Origin: a bacterium
GTDB taxonomy: Bacteria; Verrucomicrobiota; Verrucomicrobiae; Opitutales; Opitutaceae
Reading direction: 5' to 3'
Assembly: GCA_021780625.1 (NCBI GenBank)
Contig: JAJXYI010000107.1
Span: forward strand, 1 to 23,867
DNA: 23,867 nucleotides
The position numbers and the translations under genes are program-made. The notes under the pieces are model-generated. The model saw only the letters and a list, made by a program, of their open reading frames with translations, had not been told where the DNA came from and ran no database searches. Positions within the stretch are counted from its first letter, which is position 1, and each line of letters begins with the position of its first letter. This document shows, piece by piece, positions 14,820-23,787 of this stretch.

Positions 14820-17800
14820 ATGTCCCAAGATACCGTCCAAGTGCGTCGCGAACCCGTGGTATTCCCGACCTACGAACCCTGCGCGCCCGACCGGAATCCG
14901 ATGTTCCTGGAAAAGCGGGTTTACCAGGGCAGCAGCGGACGCGTCTATCCGCTGGCGTTTTATAACCGGATAGCCGACAAGCCAGTTCGCCGGGCCTGGG
15001 ATGCCGTGCATCTCGAAAACGGGCTCGTCCGGCTCATGATCCTGCCGGAGCTGGGCGGGCGTATCCACGTGGGCCAGGACAAGATAAACGGCTACGACTT
15101 CTTCTACGCCCAGCACGTCATCAAGCCGGCGCTCGTGGGTCTCGCCGGCCCATGGATCTCGGGCGGGGTGGAGTTCAACTGGCCGCAGCATCACCGTCCG
15201 GCGACCTTCATGCCGGTGGATGTCGAGATCGAGGAGCACCCGGAAGGCAGCAAGACGGTGTGGCTGGGCGACCACGACCCGATGGAGCGGATGAAGGGCA
15301 TGCACGGCGTGTGCCTGCATCCGGGCAGTTCGGCCATTGAACTCAAGGCGCGGGTGTACAACCGCACGCCGTTCGCGAAGACGTTCCTGTGGTGGGCGAA
15401 CGTGGCCGTACGGGTGCACGAAGGGTATCAGTCGGTGTTTCCTCCGGACGTGGCCTGGGTGGCCGATCACGCCAAACGCGCGGTCAGCCGGTTTCCGCTG
15501 TGCGAGGGCCGGTATTACGGCGTCGACTACGGGGCGCGGTCTCGTGGCGGGGTTGCCGCCGCCGAGCAGCCGGACCGGTTCGTGCCGCCGCACTGCGGGG
15601 GCCAGGGCGGGAGGGAAATTCCATCCTACGCCCCGAACGACCTGTCCTGGTATGCGAACATTCCGGTGCCCACGTCGTACATGTGCCTCGGCTCGACCCG
15701 GGATTTTTCGGGCGGTTACGATCATCTGAGGAAAGCGGGACTTGTCCAGGTGGCGAATCACCACATCGCTCCCGGCAAGAAGCAATGGACCTGGGGAAAC
15801 CACGCCTTCGGGTACGCCTGGGATCGGAATCTGACGGACTCGGACGGTCCCTACGTGGAGCTCATGCTCGGCGTGTACACCGACAACCAGCCCGATTTCT
15901 CGTACCTCCAACCCGGCGAGACCAAGACATGGAGCGTCTTTTGGTATCCGGTCCGCGAGATCGGCCCGGTGCGCGAAGCGTCGCGAGATGCGGCGATCGC
16001 GTTGGACGTGAAAAAGGGGACGCTGGACCTGGGCGTGATGGCGACCCGCAGGATCGAGAGCACGCGAATCGAAGTGCGCGTCTCGGGCAGGCTGGTTCGG
16101 GAGTGGACCGTCGACCTTGGCCCCGAGAAGCCATTTCGCACGACGGTCCCGCTACCGCACGGCAGCCGGCGCGGGCAGGTGTCCGTGCGACTCCTTGAAA
16201 AGGGCGGAGGCGAATTGCTCGCGTGTCCGCTGGAGCCTCAAAAGCGCGACGAGCCGCCCGAACCCGCAACCGAACCGCCCGAGCCGGCGGATGTGGGCAG
16301 CGCGGACGAACTTTTCGTGATCGGTCAGCATCTGGCGCAGTACCGTCACGCGACCCGGGATCCGCTTGCCTTTTGGCGCGAAGCGCTGCGGAGGGATCCG
16401 GGGGACGCCCGCTGCAATCATGCCGTGGGGCTGTGGCATCTTCGTCGGGGGGAGTTTCGTGACGCCGAGGTGTACTTTAACAGGGCAATTAGACGCCTCA
16501 CTTCGCGAAACCCGAATCCCTCCGACGGAGAACCTTTCTACAGTCTTGGCCTTGCCCTGGAGCATCAGGGGCGGATCGACGAAGCGTATGACGCCTTCCA
16601 CAAATCCGTGTGGAACGAGGCATGGCGGGCGGCGGGGTACTTTGCCCTGGCCAGGATCGACTGCCGTCGCGGTCGCTGGCTGCTGGCGCTGGAGCACCTC
16701 GACCTTTCGCTCCGGACGAACGCGGATCACCTGAGGGCGCGGGATCTGCGGGTCGTGGTGCTCCGACGGCTTGGGCGGCCCGCCGAGTCCGACGCCTGCC
16801 TGGCTGAGACCCTCAAGATGGATCTGCTGGACTGGTGGGCTCGCCAGTTGCGGGGCGACGAACTCCGGTGCGACACACAGACCCGGCTGGACCTCGCGCT
16901 CGACTATGCCGGCGCGGGACTGCACCGCGAGGCGTTGGAGGTGGTGTCGGGCGCGGAACCGGAGCCCTACTCGGGAACCGGGCCGCTGCTCGGATATTAC
17001 CGGGCCTGGCTGAATCTCGCGCTCGGGCGGCGTGACCAGGCGTTGCGGGAGGCACGCAAGGCTTCGCGCCTTTCCCCCGATTACTGTTTCCCGGCCCGGC
17101 TCGAGGAGATCGCCGTATTCAACTCGGCCCTCGCCTTGAATCCGGACGACGGACGGGCCGCCTTCCTCCTGGGCAACCTTCTGTATGATCGGCGCCGCTA
17201 CGATGAGGCGATTGCGCTCTGGGAGCGCAGTGTGAAGAAGGATCCGGGGAATGCGGTCGCGTGGCGCAACCTCGGAATCGCGTATTTCAATGTCCGCCGT
17301 TCGGCGACCCGTGCCGGCCGGGCGTACGACCGGGCGCTGGTGGCGAATCCGTTGGACGCGCGGCTCGTCTACGAACGCGACCAGCTCTGGAAGCGCACGG
17401 GTGTCTCGGCGCGGGCGCGCCTGACCGCACTCGAGCGGCGGAGGCGTCAGGTAGACGAGCGTGACGACCTCTCGGTCGAACTTTGCGCGCTGTACAACCA
17501 GGTCGGCATGCCCGGGCGTGCGCTGGCGATCCTCGAGAAGCGGCGGTTTCAGCCGTGGGAAGGTGGCGAGGGTCTGGTACTGGGGCAGTTCGTGCGAGCC
17601 TGCCTGGCGGTTGGCCGCCGAGCATTGGAGCGCGGCGAGGCGGCGGAGGCCGAGCGGGTGATAGGGAAGGCGTTTGAGCCGCCGGAAAATCTGGGCGAGG
17701 CTTGGCACCTGCTTGCGAATCGCAGCGAGGTGGCGTTCTGGCTGGGCGAGGCCTGCGCCGCGACGGGACTGGACGCGGAGGCAAAGACATGGTGGAGGCG

Positions 17801-18173
17801 GGCCGCCGCGGCACGAGGCGACTTCCAGGAGATGAGCGTGAAGGCGTATTCGGAGATGACCGTACACTCGGCGCGTTCTTTGGAGAGGCTTGGGAAACGG
17901 GCCGAGGCGAGGCGCCTGCTGGGGGCGCTCTCCCGATACGCCGAGGCGCTCGGGCGTGCGCCGGCGAAGGTGGACTACTTTGCCACCTCGCTGCCGACCA
18001 TGCTTCTGTTCGACGACGACTTCGCTGCGCGCCAGGCGACCACCGCGCTATTCCTCTCGTCCCAGGCGGACTTCGGCCTGGGCGACCTGCGTTCCGCCCG
18101 ACGCAAACTCCGCGAAGTGCTGCGCCGCGACCCGAGTCACGCGGCAGCTGCGGATCTATTGTCGGAAATGTAA
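14820..18173 (+). CDS. DUF5107 domain protein with long TPR tail
   Basis: A 1117-residue protein with no signal peptide, so probably cytoplasmic. Residues ~40-350 match the DUF5107 layout, a beta-rich fold related in pattern to aldose-1-epimerases: 'AVHLENGLVRLMILPELGGR' (LPELGGR at 75-81), 'GVEFNWPQHHRPATFMPVDV', 'MHGVCLHPGSSAIELKARVY', and 'WGNHAFGYAWDRNLTDSDGP' further on. A beta-sandwich-like region runs to ~470, then a Pro/Glu linker (about 476-490). After that come some 600 residues of helical TPR repeats (for example 'PFYSLGLALEHQGRIDEAYD'; 'RAAFLLGNLLYDRRRYDEAI'; 'AVAWRNLGIAYFNV'). The DUF5107-TPR fusion is known but its reaction is not firmly established. The context (GH35, MFS, GH2) indicates work on an imported sugar or oligosaccharide. 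It is 42 nt after GH35 and 19 nt before the MFS gene. Confidence 0.9.
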   Translation: MSQDTVQVRREPVVFPTYEPCAPDRNPMFLEKRVYQGSSGRVYPLAFYNRIADKPVRRAWDAVHLENGLVRLMILPELGGRIHVGQDKINGYDFFYAQHVIKPALVGLAGPWISGGVEFNWPQHHRPATFMPVDVEIEEHPEGSKTVWLGDHDPMERMKGMHGVCLHPGSSAIELKARVYNRTPFAKTFLWWANVAVRVHEGYQSVFPPDVAWVADHAKRAVSRFPLCEGRYYGVDYGARSRGGVAAAEQPDRFVPPHCGGQGGREIPSYAPNDLSWYANIPVPTSYMCLGSTRDFSGGYDHLRKAGLVQVANHHIAPGKKQWTWGNHAFGYAWDRNLTDSDGPYVELMLGVYTDNQPDFSYLQPGETKTWSVFWYPVREIGPVREASRDAAIALDVKKGTLDLGVMATRRIESTRIEVRVSGRLVREWTVDLGPEKPFRTTVPLPHGSRRGQVSVRLLEKGGGELLACPLEPQKRDEPPEPATEPPEPADVGSADELFVIGQHLAQYRHATRDPLAFWREALRRDPGDARCNHAVGLWHLRRGEFRDAEVYFNRAIRRLTSRNPNPSDGEPFYSLGLALEHQGRIDEAYDAFHKSVWNEAWRAAGYFALARIDCRRGRWLLALEHLDLSLRTNADHLRARDLRVVVLRRLGRPAESDACLAETLKMDLLDWWARQLRGDELRCDTQTRLDLALDYAGAGLHREALEVVSGAEPEPYSGTGPLLGYYRAWLNLALGRRDQALREARKASRLSPDYCFPARLEEIAVFNSALALNPDDGRAAFLLGNLLYDRRRYDEAIALWERSVKKDPGNAVAWRNLGIAYFNVRRSATRAGRAYDRALVANPLDARLVYERDQLWKRTGVSARARLTALERRRRQVDERDDLSVELCALYNQVGMPGRALAILEKRRFQPWEGGEGLVLGQFVRACLAVGRRALERGEAAEAERVIGKAFEPPENLGEAWHLLANRSEVAFWLGEACAATGLDAEAKTWWRRAAAARGDFQEMSVKAYSEMTVHSARSLERLGKRAEARRLLGALSRYAEALGRAPAKVDYFATSLPTMLLFDDDFAARQATTALFLSSQADFGLGDLRSARRKLREVLRRDPSHAAAADLLSEM

Positions 18174-18192
18174 ATCCTCCACCCCGACCCCA

Positions 18193-19611
18193 ATGACCCC
18201 GATCGCGCCCTCCAACCGCACCCCGCCACGCAATCCGCCCGCAGGATTCAACCGCACCTACGTCATCGCGATTTCCCTCATCGCGGCGTTGGGCGGCCTG
18301 CTTTTCGGTTACGACTGGGTCGTGATTGGCGGCGCGAAGCCGTTTTATGAAAAATTCTTTCACCTGACTTCGCCTGATGCCCAGGGATGGGCCATGAGCT
18401 GCGCGCTCATCGGATCGCTGTTGGGCGCATCGATGTCGGGCGTGGCGACCGACCGATTCGGGCGGAAAAAGCTCCTGCTGGCCTCGGCGGTTTTGTTCGC
18501 TGTGTCTTCGGTGGCGACGGGCCTGGCGGCGACGTTTGGCGAATTCATCGTCTGGCGCATGGCGGGCGGTGCGGCCATCGGCCTGGCGTCGGCGCTGTCG
18601 CCAATGTACATCGCGGAGGTGGCGCCCGCGGCTTGGCGGGGGAGGCTCGTCTCGCTCAACCAGCTGACGATCGTGATCGGCATCCTGCTCGCGCAATGGA
18701 TCAACTGGCTCATTGCTCGCCCCGTGCCGGCGGGGACCACCGCTGCGCAGATTCTGGCGTCCTGGAACGGTCAGATGGGCTGGCGCTGGATGTTCGGTGT
18801 GACCGCGATCCCATCGGTCCTGTTTGTCGTCGGCGCCTTCTTCCTACCCGAGAGCCCTCGCTGGCTGGTGAAGAAGGGGCGGCGCGACGAGGCCAGCCGT
18901 GTGCTCAGCCGGATATCCGGCCGCAACGTCGCTGCCGAGGCGCTTGCCGAAATCGAGGGTACGCTGGCGACGGATACAGGACGGGTGGACTGGGGCGCCT
19001 TGCGCGAGCCGAAGGTCCTGAAGGCGCTCGGCCTGGGCGTGGCGCTGGCCGTCTTCCAGCAGTGGTGCGGCATCAACGTCGTGTTCAACTACGCCGAGGA
19101 GGTTTTCTCCGCGGCGGGGTATTCGGTCTCGGACATCCTCTTCAACATTGTCGTCACGGGCGTTGTGAACCTGGTATTCACCCTGATCGCGATCGGCACG
19201 GTCGACCGGGTGGGGCGAAGGCCGCTCTTGCTGGCCGGGTCAGCGGGCCTGGCGGTGGTGTACACGCTGTTGGGCGCCAGCTACGCGACCGGAAGCCACG
19301 GCGTGCACGTCCTGATCCTGGTTCTCATGGCGATCGCGTGTTATGCGACCTCCCTCGCGCCGGTCACCTGGGTCGTGATCTCGGAGACCTTTCCCAACCG
19401 CGTGCGCGGCCTGGCGATGTCGGTGGCCGTCACCGCCCTGTGGATCGCCTGTTTCATCCTCACCTTCACGTTCCCGATCCTCAACCAGCGGCTCGGCGCT
19501 GCCGGCACGTTCTGGGTCTATGCGGCCGTGTGCGCGGCGGGCTTTGTATTCATTTACCTAAAACTCCCCGAGACGAAGGGCAGGACCCTCGAGGAGATCG
19601 AGCGTCGCTGA
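18193..19611 (+). CDS. Sugar-porter family MFS transporter
   Basis: A 472-residue, 12-helix inner-membrane transporter of the sugar porter family (XylE/AraE/GalP-like), probably sugar:proton symport. Signatures in order: 'ALGGLLFGYDWVVIGGAKPF' in TM1, 'DRFGRKKLLL' after TM2, 'PESPRWLVKKGRRDEASRVL' (residues 219 on) before the central loop, 'FQQWCGINVVFNYAEEVF' (QQ at 289-290, N295) in TM7, 'DRVGRRPLLL', and 'PETKGRTLEEIERR' (459-472) at the C-terminus. ATG 18193 is chosen because it gives the normal N-terminus; upstream codons overlap the DUF5107 gene. It sits 19 nt after DUF5107 and 31 nt before the GH2 gene, so it should import the sugar released by the two hydrolases. Substrate specificity (galactose, arabinose or xylose) cannot be assigned. 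Confidence 0.95.
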   Translation: MTPIAPSNRTPPRNPPAGFNRTYVIAISLIAALGGLLFGYDWVVIGGAKPFYEKFFHLTSPDAQGWAMSCALIGSLLGASMSGVATDRFGRKKLLLASAVLFAVSSVATGLAATFGEFIVWRMAGGAAIGLASALSPMYIAEVAPAAWRGRLVSLNQLTIVIGILLAQWINWLIARPVPAGTTAAQILASWNGQMGWRWMFGVTAIPSVLFVVGAFFLPESPRWLVKKGRRDEASRVLSRISGRNVAAEALAEIEGTLATDTGRVDWGALREPKVLKALGLGVALAVFQQWCGINVVFNYAEEVFSAAGYSVSDILFNIVVTGVVNLVFTLIAIGTVDRVGRRPLLLAGSAGLAVVYTLLGASYATGSHGVHVLILVLMAIACYATSLAPVTWVVISETFPNRVRGLAMSVAVTALWIACFILTFTFPILNQRLGAAGTFWVYAAVCAAGFVFIYLKLPETKGRTLEEIERR

Positions 19612-19642
19612 ACAAAGCGAAACGAATGGAAGCGAACCACCC

Positions 19643-22582
19643 ATGAATCACAAAATGAACACACCAGCGTCATCGAACGACGGTCGGGGCACGGCGGGCG
19701 CCGCGGCCCCTGGGGACGGAGTCGGAATTGACCGGCGGGCCTTCGTCAAAGTCCTCAGCGGGAGCCTCGTGCTGGCATCGCTTCCATTTGCGGCGCTGGC
19801 CCGGGGGGGCGGTGTGATCGCAGGCGGGGTGGCGGATCGGCCGGGTGGAGACCTGGATCTTGCGGACCGGTGGAGTTTCCAGCTCGACCGAGGGGACTCC
19901 GGGGTCGCGGAACGCTGGTTCGCGCGCCGCCTCTCGGACGAGATCGCCATTCCTGCCTCACTCCCGTCGCAGGGCGTGGGCGACCCGATTTCGGTGGACA
20001 CTCCCTGGATGGGAAAGATCGAGGACCGCTCCTGGTTCACCGCACCCGAGTACGCGCCGTATCGGGAGCCTGGACACGTTAAGGTGCCGTTCTGGCTCCA
20101 GCCCGATACCTACTATTCGGGCGTCGTGTGGTTCCAGCGCACGATCGAGATCCCGGCGGAGTGGACGGGCCGGCGCGTGGTGCTGTCGATGGAACGTCCG
20201 CACTGGGAAACGCGGGTGTGGCTGGACGGAAGCGCGTTTGGTTCCTGCGTGAGTCTCTCCACTCCCCATGAATACGTGTTGGGAGACCTCGCGCCGGGAA
20301 GGCACGTTCTGACTGTGCGTGTGGACAACCGCCTGGTGATCGACATCGGAACGGACTCGCACGCCATCTGCGATCACACCCAGGGCAACTGGAACGGTAT
20401 CGCCGGCCGTGTCGAATTGCGCGCGACGCCGAAGGTGTGGCTGGAGGACGTTCAGGTGTATCCGCGGATTGAAACGCGGTCGATCGTGGTGAAAGGCCGT
20501 ATCGGCACTACCACAGGCCGGGGCGGGAGCGGTCGCCTGCAACTGGCCTGCGAAGGGAGGCATGGCTCGACGAAGGTCTCCTGGGACGTTGCGGGCGGTA
20601 GGTTCGAAACCGAGCTGGCCCTGCCCGTGGGAGCGAAGCTCTGGGATGAATTCTCACCGGACCTCCACGCGCTGACGGTGACGCTCGAGGGGGGCGACCC
20701 GTGCGAGGTGCGGTTCGGACTTAGGGAGATTGCGACGGCGGGGACGCAGTTTCTCGTGAACGGACGCAAGACCTTCCTTCGAGGCACGCTTGAGTGCTGC
20801 ATCTTTCCTGAGACCGGACATCCGCCGACGGAGATCGGCGAGTGGAAGAGGATCATCGGCGTGGCGAAATCCTACGGAATGAACCTGTTGAGGTTTCACT
20901 CGTACTGCCCGCCGAAGGCGGCCTTCGACGCGGCGGACGAACTCGGGATGTACCTCCAGGTGGAGACCTGCTGGGCCAACCGGTCCGTCATGCTCGGCGA
21001 CGGGCAGCCGGTGGACCAGTGGATTTACGACGAGACCGAGCGGATCATCGAGGCCTACGGCAATCATCCCTCGTTTGTGCTGATGCCCTATGGTAACGAG
21101 CCGGGCGGCAAGAAATCGGCGGCCTACCTGAAAGGCTACGTCGAGCACTTCCGCGCCAGGGATTCGCGGCGGCTGTGGTCGGGCGGTTCCGGCTGGCCGG
21201 ACCTGCCGGACAACGAGTTCTTTGTGGCCCTCGGGCCCCGCGTGCAGCACTGGGGCGCGGGGAAACAATCGCGCATCAACGGCCTCCCCCCCGAGTCGGC
21301 CTCCGATTATCGCGAGTTCGTGTCCGCTCACCGCGTCCCGGTCGTGAGCCACGAGGTCGGCCAATGGTGCGTGTATCCGGATTTCGACGAGATCCCTCGC
21401 TACAAAGGTTACCTGAAGGCGAAGAACTTCGAGATCTTCCGCGACCGCCTGGAGGCAAATGGCCTCGGGCATCTTGCGCGAAGCCTCCTGCTGGCCTCGG
21501 GAAGGCTTCAGGTCCTCTGCTACAAGGCCGACATCGAGGCGTTGCTCCGCACGCCCGGCATGGGCGGCTTCGAACTGCTGGACGTCCACGATTTCCCCGG
21601 ACAAGGCACGGCGCTGGTCGGCGTGCTGAATCCGTTTTGGGAGGAGAAGGGCTACGTCACGGCCAGCGAGTATCGGAGATTCTGCGACGCCGTAGTGCCG
21701 CTCGCACGCATGGAGAAACGTGTGTTCACGACGGACGAGACGCTCCAGGTGCCGGTCGAGGCATCGAATTTCGGCGCCCGGGCCATACCCGACTGTGTGA
21801 CCGAGTGGGCCTTGAGGGCGGACGACGGCGCCGTGGTCGCCCGGGGCGAATTGGCGCCGCGGACGCTACCCGTGGACAACGGCATCGGCCTCGGGACGGT
21901 GAGCATCGCCCTGTCGGCAGTCCGCGTCCCGGCCAGGCTGAAGCTGGTCGTGACCTTGCGCGGCACCGGGGCGGAGAACGACTGGAACCTGTGGGTTTAT
22001 CCTGCGGAACCGGTCGCCCGAGATGGCGGGTCGGTGCTTCTCACAAACGTTTTTGACGCGAAGGCAAAGGAGGTTTTGCAGACGGGAGGTCGCGTGCTGC
22101 TGACGCTTCCGCCCGAGCGGATTCGCAACGACGGCGAGGCGCCGGTGCATCTCATGTTCGCGAGCATCTTCTGGAACACCGCGTGGACGAACCGGAAGGG
22201 CTCGACGACGCTGGGCATACTGTGCGACCCGAAGCATCCGGCGCTGGCGAAGTTCCCCACTGAATTCTGCAGTGACTGGCAGTGGTGGTATCTGGTTCAT
22301 CGGGCCGGCGCGCTGCGGCTCGATTATCTGTCGCGTGGCCTCGAACCGATTGTTCGCGTAGTGGATGACTGGGTGACCGCACGCTCGCTCGGACTTGTCG
22401 TCGAGGCTCGCGTCGGAGCCGGACGACTCGTCGTCTGCGGTTTCGACCTGACCGGCGAGCAGAGCGATCCGGTGAGCCGGCAACTGCTGCGAAGCCTCCT
22501 GGATTACATGGAAGGCAACGCCTTTCATCCGGCCGCCGAACTCAGGCCGGAGCAGGTCGGCAGCCTGATTGTGGAAGCCTGA
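19643..22582 (+). CDS. GH2 family glycoside hydrolase with Tat signal
   Basis: A 979-residue glycoside hydrolase family 2 enzyme (beta-galactosidase/glucuronidase/mannosidase clan GH-A). The N-terminus carries a twin-arginine signal: DRRAFVK with Arg31-Arg32, then a hydrophobic core (VLSGSLVLASLPFAALA). A jelly-roll sugar-binding domain follows at ~70-265 ('YYSGVVWFQRTIEIPAEWTG', 'PHWETRVWLDGSAFG'), then an Ig-like domain to ~375 and the TIM barrel from ~375 ('FLVNGRKTFLRGTLECC'). The acid/base is Glu486 in 'MPYGNEPGGKKS' and the nucleophile is Glu571 in 'VVSHEVGQW', with spacing normal for GH2. About 280 extra C-terminal residues are beta-rich. It is the last gene of the operon, exported folded by Tat. 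Substrate is uncertain; 'GNEPG' with Pro suggests a LacZ-distant subgroup. Confidence 0.92.
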   Translation: MNHKMNTPASSNDGRGTAGAAAPGDGVGIDRRAFVKVLSGSLVLASLPFAALARGGGVIAGGVADRPGGDLDLADRWSFQLDRGDSGVAERWFARRLSDEIAIPASLPSQGVGDPISVDTPWMGKIEDRSWFTAPEYAPYREPGHVKVPFWLQPDTYYSGVVWFQRTIEIPAEWTGRRVVLSMERPHWETRVWLDGSAFGSCVSLSTPHEYVLGDLAPGRHVLTVRVDNRLVIDIGTDSHAICDHTQGNWNGIAGRVELRATPKVWLEDVQVYPRIETRSIVVKGRIGTTTGRGGSGRLQLACEGRHGSTKVSWDVAGGRFETELALPVGAKLWDEFSPDLHALTVTLEGGDPCEVRFGLREIATAGTQFLVNGRKTFLRGTLECCIFPETGHPPTEIGEWKRIIGVAKSYGMNLLRFHSYCPPKAAFDAADELGMYLQVETCWANRSVMLGDGQPVDQWIYDETERIIEAYGNHPSFVLMPYGNEPGGKKSAAYLKGYVEHFRARDSRRLWSGGSGWPDLPDNEFFVALGPRVQHWGAGKQSRINGLPPESASDYREFVSAHRVPVVSHEVGQWCVYPDFDEIPRYKGYLKAKNFEIFRDRLEANGLGHLARSLLLASGRLQVLCYKADIEALLRTPGMGGFELLDVHDFPGQGTALVGVLNPFWEEKGYVTASEYRRFCDAVVPLARMEKRVFTTDETLQVPVEASNFGARAIPDCVTEWALRADDGAVVARGELAPRTLPVDNGIGLGTVSIALSAVRVPARLKLVVTLRGTGAENDWNLWVYPAEPVARDGGSVLLTNVFDAKAKEVLQTGGRVLLTLPPERIRNDGEAPVHLMFASIFWNTAWTNRKGSTTLGILCDPKHPALAKFPTEFCSDWQWWYLVHRAGALRLDYLSRGLEPIVRVVDDWVTARSLGLVVEARVGAGRLVVCGFDLTGEQSDPVSRQLLRSLLDYMEGNAFHPAAELRPEQVGSLIVEA

Positions 22583-22670
22583 GCGGAGACCGGCCATCGC
22601 CATTACGGGGGGACGTGCCCCGGGGCGTCGCACCGCGGTGGTTCGGCGTCATGGGACACCGTATCCGCCC

Positions 22671-22685
22671 GGTCCGCACCGGACC
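22671..22685. terminator. Hairpin in the convergent gap after the GH2 gene
   Basis: GGTCCG-CAC-CGGACC, a perfect 6-bp GC stem with a 3-nt loop. It lies between the converging GH2 and cupin genes. It could act as a bidirectional stop, but no T-tract follows on either strand. No gene is seen in 22583-22716. Confidence 0.35.
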
Positions 22686-22716
22686 CTGTGTCGTTCGCGG
22701 CGAATCCGACCGAGGC

Positions 22717-23196
22717 TCACTCCTCGCCGTCCAGATAGTCGATGTCCTCCGATCGGATGAGACGTCGTTCGGGCGAGCGGACCATCCACTTGCCGCTGTC
22801 GGGATAGTGGCAGCTTTCGCCGATGGGGTTGTCGGCCACGATGAAGACGACCAGGTCTTCGGTGCAATCGTTGATGAGCTGGTGAGCTTCGCCCGGTTTG
22901 AAAAGTATGCTGTCGCCCGGGCCGATGGCGGTCAGACCAGTGCTGCCGCGAGCCTGACCTGTTCCGGAGACGACGTGATAGAACTCCCACTGGGCGCTGT
23001 GAGCGTGAAAAGGGCAGGCTGCCTTGCCGGGTGGGATGCGGCACAGGTCCACGTCGAAGGGGTGGCGCTCATTGAGATCTGTGGATTCGGGATTTCGACC
23101 CAAGGCGACGGAGATCTCCTGGTCGCTGCTTGCGAATTTGCCCTTGGGAGAGGTCCATTCCTGTACAGGGATATCGCGGAGGTTGATCTTGTTCAT
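22717..23196 (-). CDS. Cupin-domain protein
   Basis: A 159-residue single-domain cupin. Motif 1 is His64-Ala-His66, Glu71 and Gly78 (PFHAHSAQWEFYHVVSGTG), matching HXH-X4-E-X6-G for metal binding. Motif 2 is near residues 94-109 (GDSILFKPGEAHQLIN) with His105 and Asn109. The metal ligands are therefore complete. The sequence also resembles small cupins that sit next to sugar genes ('HAHSAQWEFYHVVSGTGQAR' is common to this group). The reaction is unknown. It converges on the sugar operon and is divergent from the RAM-domain gene. The start at 23196 has no SD. Confidence 0.9.
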   Translation of the reverse strand: MNKINLRDIPVQEWTSPKGKFASSDQEISVALGRNPESTDLNERHPFDVDLCRIPPGKAACPFHAHSAQWEFYHVVSGTGQARGSTGLTAIGPGDSILFKPGEAHQLINDCTEDLVVFIVADNPIGESCHYPDSGKWMVRSPERRLIRSEDIDYLDGEE

Positions 23197-23408
23197 CGGT
23201 GAAGATACAGAAGCAAAAGATTGCCGAAAAGCGAAACCGGGAAGCCGGCTGTTGAACCTGACGGTCTGGTGTGCAGAGGCATGGAGAAAAGGAAAAGGAG
23301 GCTATAGTCCGGGTCCCAGTCCTGAGCGCGATGGCTGGATTCGGTCGTTGGCCGGGCGCCGGAGGCGGGCCGTTGACGGGGAACGCGGGGACGGCTAAGG
23401 GATGAGGC
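23197..23408. other. Divergent region, cupin and RAM-domain genes
   Basis: A 212-bp region without a gene. TATAGT at 23303-23308 is a good -10 on the plus strand without a clear -35 partner. TTGACG at 23373-23378 has no usable -10. AAGGGATGAG at 23398-23407 is a purine-rich SD candidate for the plus-strand gene. Confidence 0.4.
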
Positions 23409-23681
23409 ATGGCCCATGCGTTTGTCCTGCTGAAGATCGAACCCAAGAAAGTGACTGGAACCGCCGAGAAACTCCTGGATATTCAGGGTGTCAGCGACGT
23501 GTTCTCGATATCCGGGAAACACGACCTCCTGGTGATGGTGAAATGCGATTCGGTGGATCGTATCGAATTCGTGATTACCGACATGATTCTCAAGACGGAT
23601 GGCGTGGTCGACAGCGAGACGCTGTTTGCCTTCCGCAGCTACGACAAGCGCGAGGGAGGCAAGGCGATCGACGTGGACTGA
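23409..23681 (+). CDS. Stand-alone Lrp/AsnC ligand-binding (RAM) domain protein
   Basis: A 90-residue protein consisting of the AsnC/Lrp effector-binding domain only (PF01037-like ferredoxin fold). It contains 'AHAFVLLKIEPKKVTGTAEK', 'GVSDVFSISGKHDLLVMVKC', then 'FVITDMILKTDGVVDSETLF'. There is no helix-turn-helix. Such stand-alone RAM proteins are known in bacteria and archaea. They oligomerise and bind amino acids, sometimes partnering full-length Lrp regulators. The length is normal for that group, so it is not a truncation. The ATG at 23409 is preceded by AAGGGATGAG. A second ATG at 23402 is out of frame. Confidence 0.9.
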   Translation: MAHAFVLLKIEPKKVTGTAEKLLDIQGVSDVFSISGKHDLLVMVKCDSVDRIEFVITDMILKTDGVVDSETLFAFRSYDKREGGKAIDVD

Positions 23682-23711
23682 AACGCGGGGAGGCGCTGAG
23701 CGCAGGAAGGA

Positions 23712-23728
23712 ACCCGGCGTGGCCGGGT
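23712..23728 (+). terminator. Hairpin downstream of RAM-domain gene
   Basis: ACCCGGC-GTG-GCCGGGT, a perfect 7-bp stem with a 3-nt loop, 30 bases after the stop codon. No T-tract follows. It probably contributes to 3'-end formation. Confidence 0.45.
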
Positions 23729-23787
23729 GAAGACGGGGAATGTGATTGCCTCGAATTGGTGGACACACAGAGGCGTTGACGGAGGAA

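Noticed and set aside
14151..15911. 586-codon minus-strand frame across GH35 and DUF5107 genes
   Set aside because: It spans two genes and their gap on the opposite strand and has no recognisable domain.
16152..18696. Large minus-strand frames opposite the DUF5107 and MFS genes
   Set aside because: Pro/Arg-rich antisense shadows without motifs.
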